Positions 33,905 to 43,600 of a DNA stretch of 64,000 nt are shown here, piece after piece; the stretch's first letter is position 1, and each line of letters starts with the position of its first letter. Where the stretch lies: NCBI GenBank assembly GCA_031395645.1, contig JANNJM010000054.1, positions 57,530 through 121,529 of the forward strand, read 5' to 3'. The position numbers and the translations under genes were made by a program. This stretch comes from SHZI01 sp031395645. Lineage in GTDB: Bacteria; Pseudomonadota; Gammaproteobacteria; Steroidobacterales; GCA-2729495. The notes under the pieces were generated by a model. The model saw only the letters and a list, made by a program, of their open reading frames with translations, made no database searches and was not told where the DNA came from.

Positions 33905-36900
33905 GTGGCAGTTTCCGGTAAAACAGGCGCGGCGTGGCCTGACAACGTATTTCAGGATCGAGCAGGCATGCCCATATCTGTGCCCAACAACAGTGAAGCA
34001 AGTGGTGCGTTCGTCACACTGGAGGGCGAGCGGTATTACTCCATTGGTAATGTCGACAAGATTCCACCCTTCTTCATGAGTCTGGTGTCTGACAACGACC
34101 ACTGGATCTTCGTGGCATCGAACGGCGGCCTGACCGCCGGCCGCGTGTCGCCGGACACGGCGCTGTTCCCGTATGTAACCGTGGACAAGATCTACGACAG
34201 CACGCCGCATACCGGCTGCAAAACACTGCTGCGAGCCGAACTGCAGGGTAAAAGCCACCACTGGGAACCGTTCAACAAGGAGCATGACGGGCGCTATGCA
34301 ACCACGCGAAATCTCTACAAGAGCGTCATCGGCAACAAGCTGCTGTTCGAGGAGATCAACCACGATCTTCACCTGACGTTCCGTTATCGCTGGGTTTCCA
34401 GTGACGCCTATGGCTTCGTCAGGCAAGTCGAACTGGCGAATCACGGCACGACAGACTGCCGGATCGAGCTCATCGACGGCCTGCAGAATCTCCTGCCGGC
34501 CGGTACCCCCCGGTCTGTCCAGACCAGCTCAAGCTATCTGGTGGACGCCTACAAATGGAGTGAGCTGGACGAACCGACCGGACTGGCACACTTCACGTTG
34601 TTCTCGGGGATCTCTGATCGCGCCGAACCCCGCGAGTCGCTCAGAGCCACGACGGTATTCTGCCTCGGCCTCGAAGGGCGCCAGGTGCTGCTCTCGAATG
34701 AACAAGTCGATGGTTTCGGTCGTGGCGAACCCGTTGTACAGGAGACGCTCAAGCGCGGGGTACGCGGCGCGTATCTGGTTAGCGCCTCGCTTGGCCTGAC
34801 TGCGAATGCATCCCGCCGCTGGCAACTCGTGGCAAATCTCGAACAGAGCCAGAGCGACACGGTCGCCCTCATTCGGCAGTTGAGCTCCCCGGAGGTCGTC
34901 AATGACTCGATCGCCCGGTCCGTTGCGAAGGGTTCCGACACACTGGCTCGCATCGTGGCCACCGGCGACGGGCTGCAGAAAACTGCCGAGGAGAACGTTT
35001 CGGCACACCACTATGCCAACGTAATGTTCAACATCCTGCGCGGTGGGATCGTGAACGACCAGTATCTGATTCCATCGGGTAATTTCCGCCGCCACATAGC
35101 GTTTTTCAACCGCGGAATCCATCAGCGGCATCGGGTCCTTCTCGAGTCACTGCCGGAAAAAATTGGCTACCGCGAGTTGCGCACGACCATCGAGCAGACA
35201 GGCGATGTGCAGTTACTGCGCCTTGCCCGGGAGTTCCTGCCGATCACCTTTGGCCGTCGCCACGGCGATCCGAGTCGCCCCTGGAATCACTTTTCCATCA
35301 AACTGATAGACGATCAGGGCCATCGTCCACTGACTTACCAGGGCAACTGGCGCGACATTTTCCAGAACTGGGAAGCGTTACTGCTCAGCTACCCGGAGTT
35401 GATCGAGGACGTCATAGCCAAGTTCGTCAACGCGTCAACGGTGGAAGGCTACAACCCCTACCGAATCAGCGATGAGGGCATCGACTGGGAAGTGGAAGAC
35501 CCGGACGACCCGTGGAGCTATGTCGGCTATTGGGGTGACCACCAGATCATCTATCTGCAGAAGTTACTGGAACTATCGCAGCAGTTCCACCCGGGCCAGC
35601 TCGGCCAGCTCCTGCGACAACCACTCTTCAGTTATGCCAACGTGCCCTACAGGATCAAGGCGTTTGCAGCCGTGCTCGATAACGCCAAGAGTACCGTCGA
35701 CTACGACGATGACCTGGCGCTGCGGATTGCGCAGCGGGTCGGCGAGCTCGGTGCCGACGGCAAGTTGCTGCTGGACGCCGGTGGCCAGGTGTACCAGGTC
35801 ACTCTGCTCGAGAAGCTGCTCGTGGCACTGCTCGGCAAGCTCGCCAACCTGGTGGTTGACGGTGGCATCTGGCTTAACACTCAACGTCCCGAGTGGAACG
35901 ATGCCAACAACGCCCTCGTCGGCCAGGGCCTGTCGATGGTGACGCTTTACTACCTGCGCCGCTACATCCGCTTCCTGCAGACACTGCTGGCGACTCAACA
36001 TGGCCCGGTGAGCCTGTCGAAGGAAGTTGCTCAGTGGCTGACTGAGACTGTGGTGCCACTGCACATGGCACGTGAATACCTCGCGGACGGTCCGCTGGAC
36101 GCGCGGCAGCGCCATCGCGTGCTGCTGGAACTTGGTCAGGCGGCCAGTCGTTACCGCCAGACCGTCTACGCCCAGGAATCCTTCACAGGCATGGGATCGC
36201 TGGGCCTGGAGCTGATTGCCGGCATGCTCGACGATGCGCTGGCAGTGATCGACCACAGCATTCACAACAACCGGCGCAAGGACGGCCTGTTCCATGCCTA
36301 CAACCTGCTCGAACTGAAACCGGACGCTGCAGAAATCCATACGCTCTATCCGATGCTCGAAGGCCAGGTAGCGGCGCTCAGCTCGGGTGCCATCCCGCCG
36401 GGACAGTCAGTCGAACTGCTGGAAGCCCTGTTCGATAGCGAAGTGTTCCGTCCGGATCAGAAATCGTTCTTGCTTTATCCCGATCGCAAGCTGCCGCGTT
36501 TTCTGGAGAAGAACCGGGTACCCGCTGCGCGCGTTGCGGCCATACCGCTGCTCAAAACGATGCTGGACGAGGGTGACACTCGCATCATCGAATGCGACGC
36601 CGCAGGGACCTATCGCTTCAATGCGGACCTGACCAATGCTGGCGATCTGAACTCACGGCTGAATAGCCTGGTACTGGCCTACGGCGAGCTACTCGAGCCA
36701 GCCCGGGAGCCACTGCGGGCACTCTACGAAGAGGTGTTCAACCACAGGGCTTTCACTGGCCGTTCCGGCGGCATGTTTGGCTTCGAGGGGCTGGGCTGCG
36801 TCTACTGGCACATGGTCGCCAAGCTGCTGCTGGCAATTCAGGAGAATTTCTTCGCCGCCCGGGAACAGAGGGCGGACGAGGCGATCTGCAGGCGACTCGG

Positions 36901-37417
36901 CAATTTGTACTACCGGGCGCGCGAGGGCATGGGCTTCAACAAGACGCCGGCAGAATTTGGCGCCTTTCCAGTCGATCCGTATTCCCACACGCCCAAGCAC
37001 TCGGGCGCCCAGCAGCCGGGCATGACCGGTGTAGTCAAGGAAGAGATCCTGACCCGCCTGGCCGAGCTTGGTGTGCGTGTGCATGCCGGATCGGTGCGGT
37101 TTGAACCGGGACTGCTGCGTGCGCGTGAGTTTATTGCTGAGCCTGAACCGTTCCGCTTCCTCGATGTAGACGGGCAGTGGCAGGAACTGATGGTGCCGGC
37201 TGGCGGCTTGGCCTTCACCTGGTGTCAGGTGCCCCTGGTCTACCGCCTGGATGAGTCCGCCCGGCCCACCGTGACAGTCACCCGCGACGATGGCGAACGG
37301 CAGGCACTGCCGGCGCTGGCGCTGCCTCGCGAACTGGCTCAGGAGGTTTTTCAACGCAGCGGGCGGATCCGCAAGATAGAACTGGTGTTGACCAGCCGTC
37401 AGCTGCTTTCGCCGTAA
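33905..37417 (+). CDS. GH94/GH149-like beta-glucan phosphorylase (about 1170 residues)
   Basis: 1170 residues from GTG 33905; ATG at 33968 is an alternative. No signal peptide. The N-terminal beta-sandwich begins 'MPISVPNNSEASGAFVTLEG' with 'SLVSDNDHWIFVASNGGLTAG'. The (alpha/alpha)6 catalytic part has 'GNWRDIFQNWEALL' (R483, D484) and 'DPDDPWSYVGYWGDHQI' (D534, D535, D545), matching the arrangement in clan GH-Q phosphorylases. The size, much larger than cellobiose or laminaribiose phosphorylases (about 800-900), fits GH149 beta-1,3-oligoglucan phosphorylases. The reaction would be phosphorolysis of beta-1,3-glucan chains to alpha-glucose 1-phosphate. The family call is by length, motifs and context; catalytic residue assignment is inferred. 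It is the last gene of the fusion-GH17 operon. Confidence 0.8.
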   Translation: MAVSGKTGAAWPDNVFQDRAGMPISVPNNSEASGAFVTLEGERYYSIGNVDKIPPFFMSLVSDNDHWIFVASNGGLTAGRVSPDTALFPYVTVDKIYDSTPHTGCKTLLRAELQGKSHHWEPFNKEHDGRYATTRNLYKSVIGNKLLFEEINHDLHLTFRYRWVSSDAYGFVRQVELANHGTTDCRIELIDGLQNLLPAGTPRSVQTSSSYLVDAYKWSELDEPTGLAHFTLFSGISDRAEPRESLRATTVFCLGLEGRQVLLSNEQVDGFGRGEPVVQETLKRGVRGAYLVSASLGLTANASRRWQLVANLEQSQSDTVALIRQLSSPEVVNDSIARSVAKGSDTLARIVATGDGLQKTAEENVSAHHYANVMFNILRGGIVNDQYLIPSGNFRRHIAFFNRGIHQRHRVLLESLPEKIGYRELRTTIEQTGDVQLLRLAREFLPITFGRRHGDPSRPWNHFSIKLIDDQGHRPLTYQGNWRDIFQNWEALLLSYPELIEDVIAKFVNASTVEGYNPYRISDEGIDWEVEDPDDPWSYVGYWGDHQIIYLQKLLELSQQFHPGQLGQLLRQPLFSYANVPYRIKAFAAVLDNAKSTVDYDDDLALRIAQRVGELGADGKLLLDAGGQVYQVTLLEKLLVALLGKLANLVVDGGIWLNTQRPEWNDANNALVGQGLSMVTLYYLRRYIRFLQTLLATQHGPVSLSKEVAQWLTETVVPLHMAREYLADGPLDARQRHRVLLELGQAASRYRQTVYAQESFTGMGSLGLELIAGMLDDALAVIDHSIHNNRRKDGLFHAYNLLELKPDAAEIHTLYPMLEGQVAALSSGAIPPGQSVELLEALFDSEVFRPDQKSFLLYPDRKLPRFLEKNRVPAARVAAIPLLKTMLDEGDTRIIECDAAGTYRFNADLTNAGDLNSRLNSLVLAYGELLEPAREPLRALYEEVFNHRAFTGRSGGMFGFEGLGCVYWHMVAKLLLAIQENFFAAREQRADEAICRRLGNLYYRAREGMGFNKTPAEFGAFPVDPYSHTPKHSGAQQPGMTGVVKEEILTRLAELGVRVHAGSVRFEPGLLRAREFIAEPEPFRFLDVDGQWQELMVPAGGLAFTWCQVPLVYRLDESARPTVTVTRDDGERQALPALALPRELAQEVFQRSGRIRKIELVLTSRQLLSP

Positions 37418-37484
37418 AGCGTCGTCGGGCCGAGAAAAAAATTCGCGAGCTTCTTTCTTGCGTCGCGTTCAAGAACTGGCCAAA

Positions 37485-37500
37485 TTGACAACGCTGTCAC
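37485..37500. promoter_or_regulatory. Glucan-locus operator site D and promoter of the GH16 operon
   Basis: TTGACAACGCTGTCAC matches site C at 13 of 16 bases. Its first half is a perfect -35 (TTGACA); TAATTA at 37508-37513, spaced 17, or GATAAT at 37506 gives a -10. It lies 128 bases upstream of the first GH16 gene, leaving a leader of about 100 bases. Repressor bound here would cover the -35. Confidence 0.65.
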
Positions 37501-37627
37501 ATGTTGATAATTATGCAAAACAATAAAACCAGACAGCCGGGTTAACGCTGCACTGCTTGAGCGACACAGGTCTCCGCAACTTCAAGAACGCCCCCCAACA
37601 ACACGCCTGGCCAGAGACTCAAAGATC

Positions 37628-39661
37628 ATGCAATTCATAGATTCCGTCCGCCTGACACGCGCGCTGGCCGTCGTGCTGGCAGCAGCCGTCCTGACGGCCT
37701 GCGGTACCGGCGATGGCAAGACACCGATTCCTGGAACAGCACTTGGTGTGCTGACGGACGCACCGGTAAGCGGCGCTGAATATTCAACGGCGACCCAGTC
37801 GGGACTCACCCCGGCCAACGGCGGGTTTCGGTACTTCCCGGGTGAAATCGTCACGTTCTCCGTCGGTGGGGTCGAATTGGGCAGCGTTCCGGGCGCCGCG
37901 TTTATCACGCCCGTCGAACTGACGGGCAGCGCTGATCCGGGCACGGCTGCCGTGCCAAACGCTGCAACCAGAGTGCTGCGGTTTTTGCAGAGTGTTGACG
38001 CCGACCAGAACCCGCTAAACGGCATCACTATCAGCGACGCCACACGGAATGCAGCGGCGGGCCTTACGCTCGACTTCGACACTGCCAGTGATGCGGAAGT
38101 TGACGCGGTCATTGGCATGGTGACGGACAATCCAGCGGTCGTTTCCGACGCCGCCCTGGACGCTTTCTACGAGAACTACAAGGCATTGGGAGGGTCACTC
38201 ACCTTTCCCTGGCCCTTCCCCGGCTATCCGGCTTTTCCGGGGGTTGTCGAAGACCTCTTGACCAACGGCGGTTTCGAGGCGCCCATTGCGCTGCCTAATG
38301 ATGCGGGCTGCCCCACCGGCTGGAATTGCTTCAATGCCAGCTTCACAAACAACACGGGTGGCAGCGGCTCTGGGCCCGTTTCACACGAGCCGGGCTCCCA
38401 ATCCCTTAAGCAATTCAATCCTGACGCTGGCGCCCAACAAGCCGTTCCGGCTGCACCCGGGGCAGACTATGTTGCCTCTGTGTGGGCCATGAACTGGGCG
38501 GGCGATCCACTCAATAACCTCGGTCTCGTGCAACTGACATTCTGGGATGCACCCGGTGGCCAACCCGGCGGTGGGAATCAGATTGGTCCCGCCTTCGAGA
38601 AATTTGTTGACAGCAACGATGACGGCGAAAGGATCTTCCTGCCGGTCAAAGACGGCTCCGCAATCTCCGACTGGACCAAAGTTAGTATCTCGGCAAAATC
38701 GCCACCGGGCACTGTGTCGGCCCAGCTATTGCTCCTGCATATTGTCATTCCCAACCCCAACGGTGGCGGGGGCACGGTGCGCTGGGACGATGCAATGCTG
38801 ATTGGACCGTCATCGGACGCGCCACCGCCACCGCCGGCAAACCTGAGTCTGGTATGGCAGGACGAATTCAACACTGGCACGACGCCCGATCCCGGCAGGT
38901 GGACGATGGAAACAGGTTATGGCTCCAACGGCTGGGGCAATGACGAGTGGCAGTTGTATACCAACGACCCGGCCAATATCAGCATCGTCTATCCGGATTC
39001 TCAGACTCCTGCTAACGGCTATCTCAGTATCGCTGCGCGGCTGAATACCGCGCTTTGCCCGGAACCCGGAGTATCGGTCTGCGGCAAACGCGACGGCTCA
39101 ATCACGTCGGCCAGGATGGTGACCCTCCCCCGTCAGCCCGGGCAGGGCTACACCTTCAGGTACGGACGAATTCAGGCGTCCATCAAGCTTGCCCAGGGCA
39201 GAGGCTCGTGGCCGGCGTTCTGGATGCTGGGTGAGAATTTCCCCACTGTCGGTTGGCCAAAGACAGGTGAAATAGACATCGTGGAGATGTTTGACCGCGG
39301 TGGCGCGAGTATCCGGGAGCCGCTCTTTACCATCCATTGGTGCGATGAATCCCTGGAAGCGGGTCTGTGCTCACCGTTCCCCACTGGCTACAGATTTACT
39401 ACCGGCAAGACCGACCTGGGCGCAGCGCTCGGTGATTCCTTTCGTACCTACGAAGCCGAGTGGGATGCCAATGGCATCACCTGGAGAGTAGACGGCGTCA
39501 CCTACCGCTCCACGGCGATCCAGCCAGCCACCATGGAAGAATTCCTGGCGAAGTTCTTTGTCATTCTGAATGTCGCCATTGGCGGCAACCCCGTACCCAA
39601 CCCTGATGCAACGGGATGGCCGCGGACGATGCTGGTGGACTGGGTCCGGGTCTACCAGTAG
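37628..39661 (+). CDS. GH16 endo-beta-1,3-glucanase lipoprotein with a CBM-like domain
   Basis: 677 residues. Lipobox 'VLTAC' near residue 25. Residues about 35-200 form a domain common in gammaproteobacterial lipoproteins ('GVLTDAPVSGAEYST', 'ATRVLRFLQSVDADQNPLNG'). Residues about 205-395 look like a CBM4/9-type jelly roll ('LLTNGGFEAPI', 'GTVRWDDAMLIGP'). A Pro-rich linker leads to GH16 (about 405-677) with 'QDEFNTGTTPDPGRWTMETG', the catalytic 'GEIDIVEM' (E548, D550, E553) and 'GSWPAFWMLGENFPTVGWP'. GH16 laminarinases hydrolyse internal beta-1,3 bonds. The lipid anchor suggests attachment to the outer membrane. It is the first gene of a six-gene operon. Confidence 0.9.
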   Translation: MQFIDSVRLTRALAVVLAAAVLTACGTGDGKTPIPGTALGVLTDAPVSGAEYSTATQSGLTPANGGFRYFPGEIVTFSVGGVELGSVPGAAFITPVELTGSADPGTAAVPNAATRVLRFLQSVDADQNPLNGITISDATRNAAAGLTLDFDTASDAEVDAVIGMVTDNPAVVSDAALDAFYENYKALGGSLTFPWPFPGYPAFPGVVEDLLTNGGFEAPIALPNDAGCPTGWNCFNASFTNNTGGSGSGPVSHEPGSQSLKQFNPDAGAQQAVPAAPGADYVASVWAMNWAGDPLNNLGLVQLTFWDAPGGQPGGGNQIGPAFEKFVDSNDDGERIFLPVKDGSAISDWTKVSISAKSPPGTVSAQLLLLHIVIPNPNGGGGTVRWDDAMLIGPSSDAPPPPPANLSLVWQDEFNTGTTPDPGRWTMETGYGSNGWGNDEWQLYTNDPANISIVYPDSQTPANGYLSIAARLNTALCPEPGVSVCGKRDGSITSARMVTLPRQPGQGYTFRYGRIQASIKLAQGRGSWPAFWMLGENFPTVGWPKTGEIDIVEMFDRGGASIREPLFTIHWCDESLEAGLCSPFPTGYRFTTGKTDLGAALGDSFRTYEAEWDANGITWRVDGVTYRSTAIQPATMEEFLAKFFVILNVAIGGNPVPNPDATGWPRTMLVDWVRVYQ

Positions 39662-39693
39662 CCCGGTACTCGCGTCATGCATTTGACAGACCC

Positions 39694-40614
39694 ATGCGCC
39701 TGATCCGCGCCCTCGCTCTCCTGCCGCCCGCGGCTGCCCTGGCAGCCTGCGCTGCCGTCCGTGGCAACGACGCGGCTGCCAGAACGGCTCAGACGGCAGC
39801 GAGTGAAGGCGATTTCGTGCTGGTATTTGCTGACGAATTTAACGACGGAACGGCGCCTTCATCCGCCAACTGGACGATAGAAACCGGCTACGGTCCCAAC
39901 AATAACGGCTGGGGCAATAACGAATGGCAGCTGTACACAGACTCCCCTGCCAACGTACGCGTAGAGAATGGCAGCCTGGTGCTTGCAGCATTGTGTCCCG
40001 TAGCGCCCTGTGGGGTGCGCGACGGAACCGTCACTTCCGGCAAGATCAATTCACGCGGGAAGTTCGCTTTCAAGTTCGGCAAAGTCACCGCGCGAATCAA
40101 GCCTCCTGTTGGAGATGCCTCATGGCCGGCATTCTGGGCTCTGGGCGCGAACTATCCCGACACTGCCTGGCCCCTGAGCGGTGAGCTGGACTTCATGGAG
40201 ATGCATACTTTCCATTCCGACAAGAACACCACCCACACCACCATGCATTGGTGCGACCAGACAAAACAGGCGCCAGAAGCCTGCTCATGGCCAGCAGGCT
40301 GGGTCCTGGACACCCAGCACAAGACCTTTGCCGGTTCGCTCGGCAACGATTTCCACATCTGGGAAGTGGACTGGAACGAGGCCGGGGTCACTGGAACAAT
40401 TGATGGCGAAACGTATTTCACGCGAGCCATCGATCCCGCGACGATGGAAGAATTCCTCAAGGAGTTCTTTCTGATTTTCAATGTGGCGATGGGTGGCACG
40501 CTTGGCAGCGGCGAGCAGCCACCCGACCCCGGCAGAACCTATCAGCAGACGATGCTGGTCGATTACGTCAGGGTCTTTCAATCCAGTGGCCCGCAGGCAC
40601 GTCTTAATAACTAG
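39694..40614 (+). CDS. GH16 endo-beta-1,3-glucanase lipoprotein, short form
   Basis: 306 residues from ATG 39694; lipobox 'ALAAC' near residue 19. It is a GH16 domain with little else: 'FADEFNDGTAPSSANWTIETG', 'NGWGNNEWQLYTD', catalytic 'GELDFMEM' (E164, D166, E169), and 'DPATMEEFLKEFFLIFNVAMGG'. Sequence similarity to the catalytic domain of the preceding gene is strong, and both share the unusual 'HWCD' motif plus paired Cys, so they probably arose by duplication. The missing CBM-like region suggests the two enzymes divide labour between polymer and shorter chains. The spacing of 32 bases from the previous stop and 26 to the next start supports one transcript. Confidence 0.92.
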   Translation: MRLIRALALLPPAAALAACAAVRGNDAAARTAQTAASEGDFVLVFADEFNDGTAPSSANWTIETGYGPNNNGWGNNEWQLYTDSPANVRVENGSLVLAALCPVAPCGVRDGTVTSGKINSRGKFAFKFGKVTARIKPPVGDASWPAFWALGANYPDTAWPLSGELDFMEMHTFHSDKNTTHTTMHWCDQTKQAPEACSWPAGWVLDTQHKTFAGSLGNDFHIWEVDWNEAGVTGTIDGETYFTRAIDPATMEEFLKEFFLIFNVAMGGTLGSGEQPPDPGRTYQQTMLVDYVRVFQSSGPQARLNN

Positions 40615-40640
40615 GCTTTCGCAAACAGAGGATGGCCGCT

Positions 40641-43600
40641 ATGTCGGTTCAGATTTTCTTCCGGGGCATGAATAACGTCCGCCGCAGACTGGCGGTCATT
40701 CTGCTTCTTTCTGCCTCGCTCATGGCCCCCGCGCATGCGGCGGACAAGGTGACGACGTACAAGGACGAACGGGGATGGAAGCTGCAGGTCAACGGCAGCG
40801 ACTACTACGTAAAGGGCATGGTGTGGGGCTACACGCCACGGGGCGAGAACTACAACTACAACCTCTTCGGCAAGTCCGATGATTTCATCCGGAAGGTTCT
40901 CGACTATGACTTTGGGCTGATGAAGGCAGCTGGCGTTAACACCGTCCGGTCCTTCGGCTTCATGCCGCCCAAGTGGGTGACCTACGTGTACAAGGAGCAC
41001 GGGATCATGACGGTGGTCAACCCACTGATGGGGCGCTATGGCTACAGCGTCGGCGGCAAGTGGATCCCGTTTACCGATTATTCCGACGAACTGACTCGTG
41101 CGACCCTGAAGAAGGACATGCTGGAACTGGTCGAGCAGTACAAGAATGTACCAGGCGTCCTGATGTTCGCCTTTGGTAACGAGAGCAACTACGGCCTGTC
41201 CTGGAAGAGCTTCGAAATCGAGAACCTGCCCGAGGGCGAACGCAATACGGAAAAAGCCAGGTACCTGTACAGCCTGTTCAATGAAGTGGTTCGGGCCGGC
41301 AAGACCATCGATTCGAACCATCCCTTTACCATTGTCAACGGGGACATCCAGTACATCGACCTGATCGCCGAGTATTGCAAGGACCTGGACCTGCTGGGCG
41401 TGAACGCCTACCGGGGGAAGAGCTTTACCGGGATGTGGGCCGATGTGCAAAAGAAGCTCGATCTTCCGATTCTGTTCTTTGAGTTCGGCAGCGATGCTTT
41501 CAATGCGAAGACCTTTGAAGAGGACCAGTTCCACCAGGCCACCATGCTGAAAGACCAGTGGCAGGAGATGTACAACAAGAGCTACGGCAATGGCGAGGAA
41601 GGCAACTCAGTCGGCGGGTTTGTCTTCGAGTGGCGGGACGAGTGGTGGAAGTACCTGCAGGAAGAAAACCTCGACATCCATGACAACAACGCGTCATGGG
41701 CCAACGGCGGCTATCCGCACGACTTTGTCGAAGGCAAGAACAACATGAATGAGGAGTGGTGGGGAATCACCGCTCTCGGGACGCCCAACGCCGAGGGCGT
41801 CTACACGGCCCGGACACGGATGGCCTACGACGTCTTGTCAGCAATCTGGCACATGGACCCTTACCAACTCAAGAAGGAGGCCGTAAACCAGTCATTCAGC
41901 ACTCTCAACATGGACTACTTCGCCTTGAAGAGCGAGGTTCGCGAGCTGAAGAGCGAAGCTGCGGAAAAACGCAAGACACTGAGCTTCACGGGCGGCCAGC
42001 TAAAGGGTGAACTGGTCTGGAAGGGACAGGAACAGGACATCACTGAACAGGGTGAAAACGGCACTGAGTTTTCGAACGGCGAGATGGTGTTCCTGGATTT
42101 CGGATTCCAGCCTACTGACCGGATAGATGGACAGTTCACGGTGAACGTCCTGGCGAACGTGGCCGACACGGAGCCCCTGCAATTCCAGTACGGCCGGAGG
42201 GGAGCACCGGTAACGGTTGTCATCCCCGATACGCCCGGTAATGACGGCGTTAACGTAATTACAGATACCACTTTCGAGGATCGTGAGAGAGTCGAGATCT
42301 ACGACTTCGACGCGACGTACAGGGGAGAAGCCTTCGACTTTACCGCCTTCTACCATGTGCCTCGTTACCACTGGAAGTATGAAGGTGATTTCTTCGGCCT
42401 CCTGCTAGAAACGACGGATCTCACCAGCGAGTATACCGGCCAGGATATCTGGAATGCGAAAGCGCCCAGCGGCGTTGAATTCGCGGGCAAGGGAGCGCTT
42501 GAAGGGCTGAAAGTTGTCGCTGGTGAGGAAGTCTATTGGGGCGCAAACCCGAAGGCGATAATCAAGTACCGCTCTACAGTATCTGTGCCGATCCTGGGAC
42601 CGATCGACTACACCTTCATGCACGCCGAGGACATCGCCAGGAAAGGCGAAGCAACGGGCGCCACCTCGGCGACCGAGCGACAGACGCGCCAGACGACGCT
42701 CTACGGAAAGATGAATCTTACCGACACGACCATCCTCGAGCTCGGCGGGATCATGGCGGCGACTGAAAAGGTGGATGAAACGTATCAGCGTGTGTCGGGC
42801 GACCAGATTATCCAGGACACGATCGATTTCAAGGACACGCTGGGCCTGAAGGCAAGGCTCACCTTCGACCTGCTTGGTACCCGGCCCTACCTGGCGACCA
42901 GTCTTGCGGGTCTGGTGGCCGATGGTGGCGCGACACTCACGGAATTTGGCACTCGCCTGCCCTATTCAGCTCTGGGTAACAAGAGGGAGTACGAAGCCGG
43001 CGTCATGATGAATTTCGGCAATCTGATGATTTTTCCGCGCTTCCTCATTCGCGACAACCTTGTTGATGCCAATCCGTTCATTCCAGCGGAAATCGATCCT
43101 GGTGGAGCCATATTGTCTCCAGGCGTGACCCCGCGAAACCGGGACGATGACCCGTTTGCCGTATTGGGCAACAGGAAAGCCAAAGCTGCAGAGCTCTTTA
43201 TGACCTGGGATCCGACGGGTGCCACGCCCTTCTATCAATGGGATAACGACACGCGCGAGGACGCCCGCTTTGCTTTTAACATCGGCGCCAATTACACGCA
43301 GTACTCGACTGCTACCGATTCAGACCTGTTCTTCTTTGATGTAACGGGAGCCAACGCCGCGTTCGGTGTGGGGCTGCCCGAGGAGGATGTGTGGAGAGTC
43401 TCAAGCAGGATGGTATTTAATCCCAGTGTCAATGCCAGATACATAGTGAACCTGGCTACCGGGTTCGATCAGTCGACCGGCGACCCAGCAGGCGGCACGC
43501 GCAAATTCTACGAGGCGCAGGCCAAAGTCGTCCTGAATAGCCGGCACATCATTTCCGGCTTTTTCAAGAAGGATGCGTGGGGGCCTTACGACTTCTATCG

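Noticed and set aside
37444..37467. CGCGA...TCGCG after the phosphorylase gene as a terminator
   Set aside because: The stem is only five pairs with a 14-base loop and no T-run follows.
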